A DNA stretch of 64,000 nucleotides from Cytobacillus citreus. GTDB taxonomy: Bacteria; Bacillota; Bacilli; Bacillales; Cytobacillaceae. The stretch covers positions 779,239 through 843,238 of the forward strand of contig NZ_JAGYPM010000001.1 of the NCBI RefSeq assembly GCF_018343665.1, in the 5' to 3' direction. Under the pieces are notes generated by a model, which saw nothing but the letters and a program-made list of their open reading frames with translations, had not been told where the DNA came from and ran no database searches. The translations under genes were made by a program, and so were the position numbers. Below are positions 63,983 to 64,000 of the stretch, in pieces. Numbering within the stretch: the stretch's first letter is position 1; each line of letters starts with the position of its first letter.

Positions 63983-64000
63983 ATGATAAAGTTGACTGGA
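63983..64000 (+). CDS. Start of an unidentified gene, cut by the window end
   Basis: ATG 63983 follows GATGAGGTGATTAG, a good ribosome binding site; only MIKLTG is visible. Not enough to identify it. Confidence 0.45.

Noticed and set aside
1..64000. CRISPR arrays, prophage, rRNA or tRNA genes
   Set aside because: No regularly spaced direct repeats, phage structural genes, transposase genes or tRNA cloverleaf motifs were seen on reading both strands.

Overview
The window reads as chromosome from a low-GC, spore-forming member of the Bacillaceae (Bacillus sensu lato). The evidence is strong AGGAGG-type ribosome binding sites, frequent TTG and GTG starts, the spore-specific genes sspP, sspO, sspN and tlp, and a citB-yneN-tlp-yneP-yneR neighbourhood matching that of B. 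subtilis. I see no rRNA, tRNA, CRISPR array, prophage or intact insertion sequence. The species cannot be named from the sequence alone.

Layout. 1-9 kb: the end of sbcC, a Dph6-like ATP pyrophosphatase, a YwaF-like membrane protein, selB, a niacin-type MFS permease and a YhfE-like M42 peptidase. 9-16 kb: a tiny membrane protein, lipoteichoic acid synthase, a YheO/DauR-like regulator and both subunits of L-serine dehydratase. 16-25 kb: a phenylacetate (paa) cluster: paaABCD, an EthD-like gene, paaF, paaG, a frameshifted paaH, a thiolase, paaX and a nitronate monooxygenase-like gene. 25-28 kb: a three-gene ABC importer. 28-35 kb: a FlK-like thioesterase, phenylalanine dehydrogenase and a complete E1alpha/E1beta/E2/E3 2-oxoacid dehydrogenase. 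35-40 kb: tyrosine degradation through homogentisate (HPPD, aminotransferase, flavin reductase-like protein, fumarylacetoacetase, homogentisate dioxygenase). 40-48 kb: DegV, an ABC-F ATPase, catalase, threonine degradation (kbl-tdh) and arylamine N-acetyltransferase. 48-51 kb: selD, a small unrecognised selenoprotein gene and selA. 51-64 kb: spore proteins, aconitase, a TlpA-type thioredoxin, a double AAA+ ATPase, a thioesterase, a HesB-like protein, a CPBP protease, a broken chemotaxis-type gene and a CapA-like protein.

How it fits together. The 16-40 kb block looks like one aromatic amino acid catabolic island. Phenylalanine dehydrogenase would give phenylpyruvate. The adjacent dehydrogenase complex could convert this directly to phenylacetyl-CoA, which feeds PaaABC and the PaaG/F/H/thiolase beta-oxidation route. 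Tyrosine would go through 4-hydroxyphenylpyruvate and homogentisate to fumarate and acetoacetate. Four promoter regions (paaA, paaX, the ABC importer and the phenylalanine operon) share a CG-N9-CG operator-like motif at nearly the same distance from the promoter hexamers. This suggests one PaaX regulon. A perfect cre site precedes phenylalanine dehydrogenase.

The second notable system is selenocysteine. selA, selB and selD are present. selD itself has an in-frame TGA at its catalytic position. A separate 78-codon gene with a CxxU motif, of the SelW/Rdx type, sits between selD and selA and is invisible to standard gene calling. Several dispersed intergenic repeat families, some hairpin-forming, fill most gaps longer than 300 bases.
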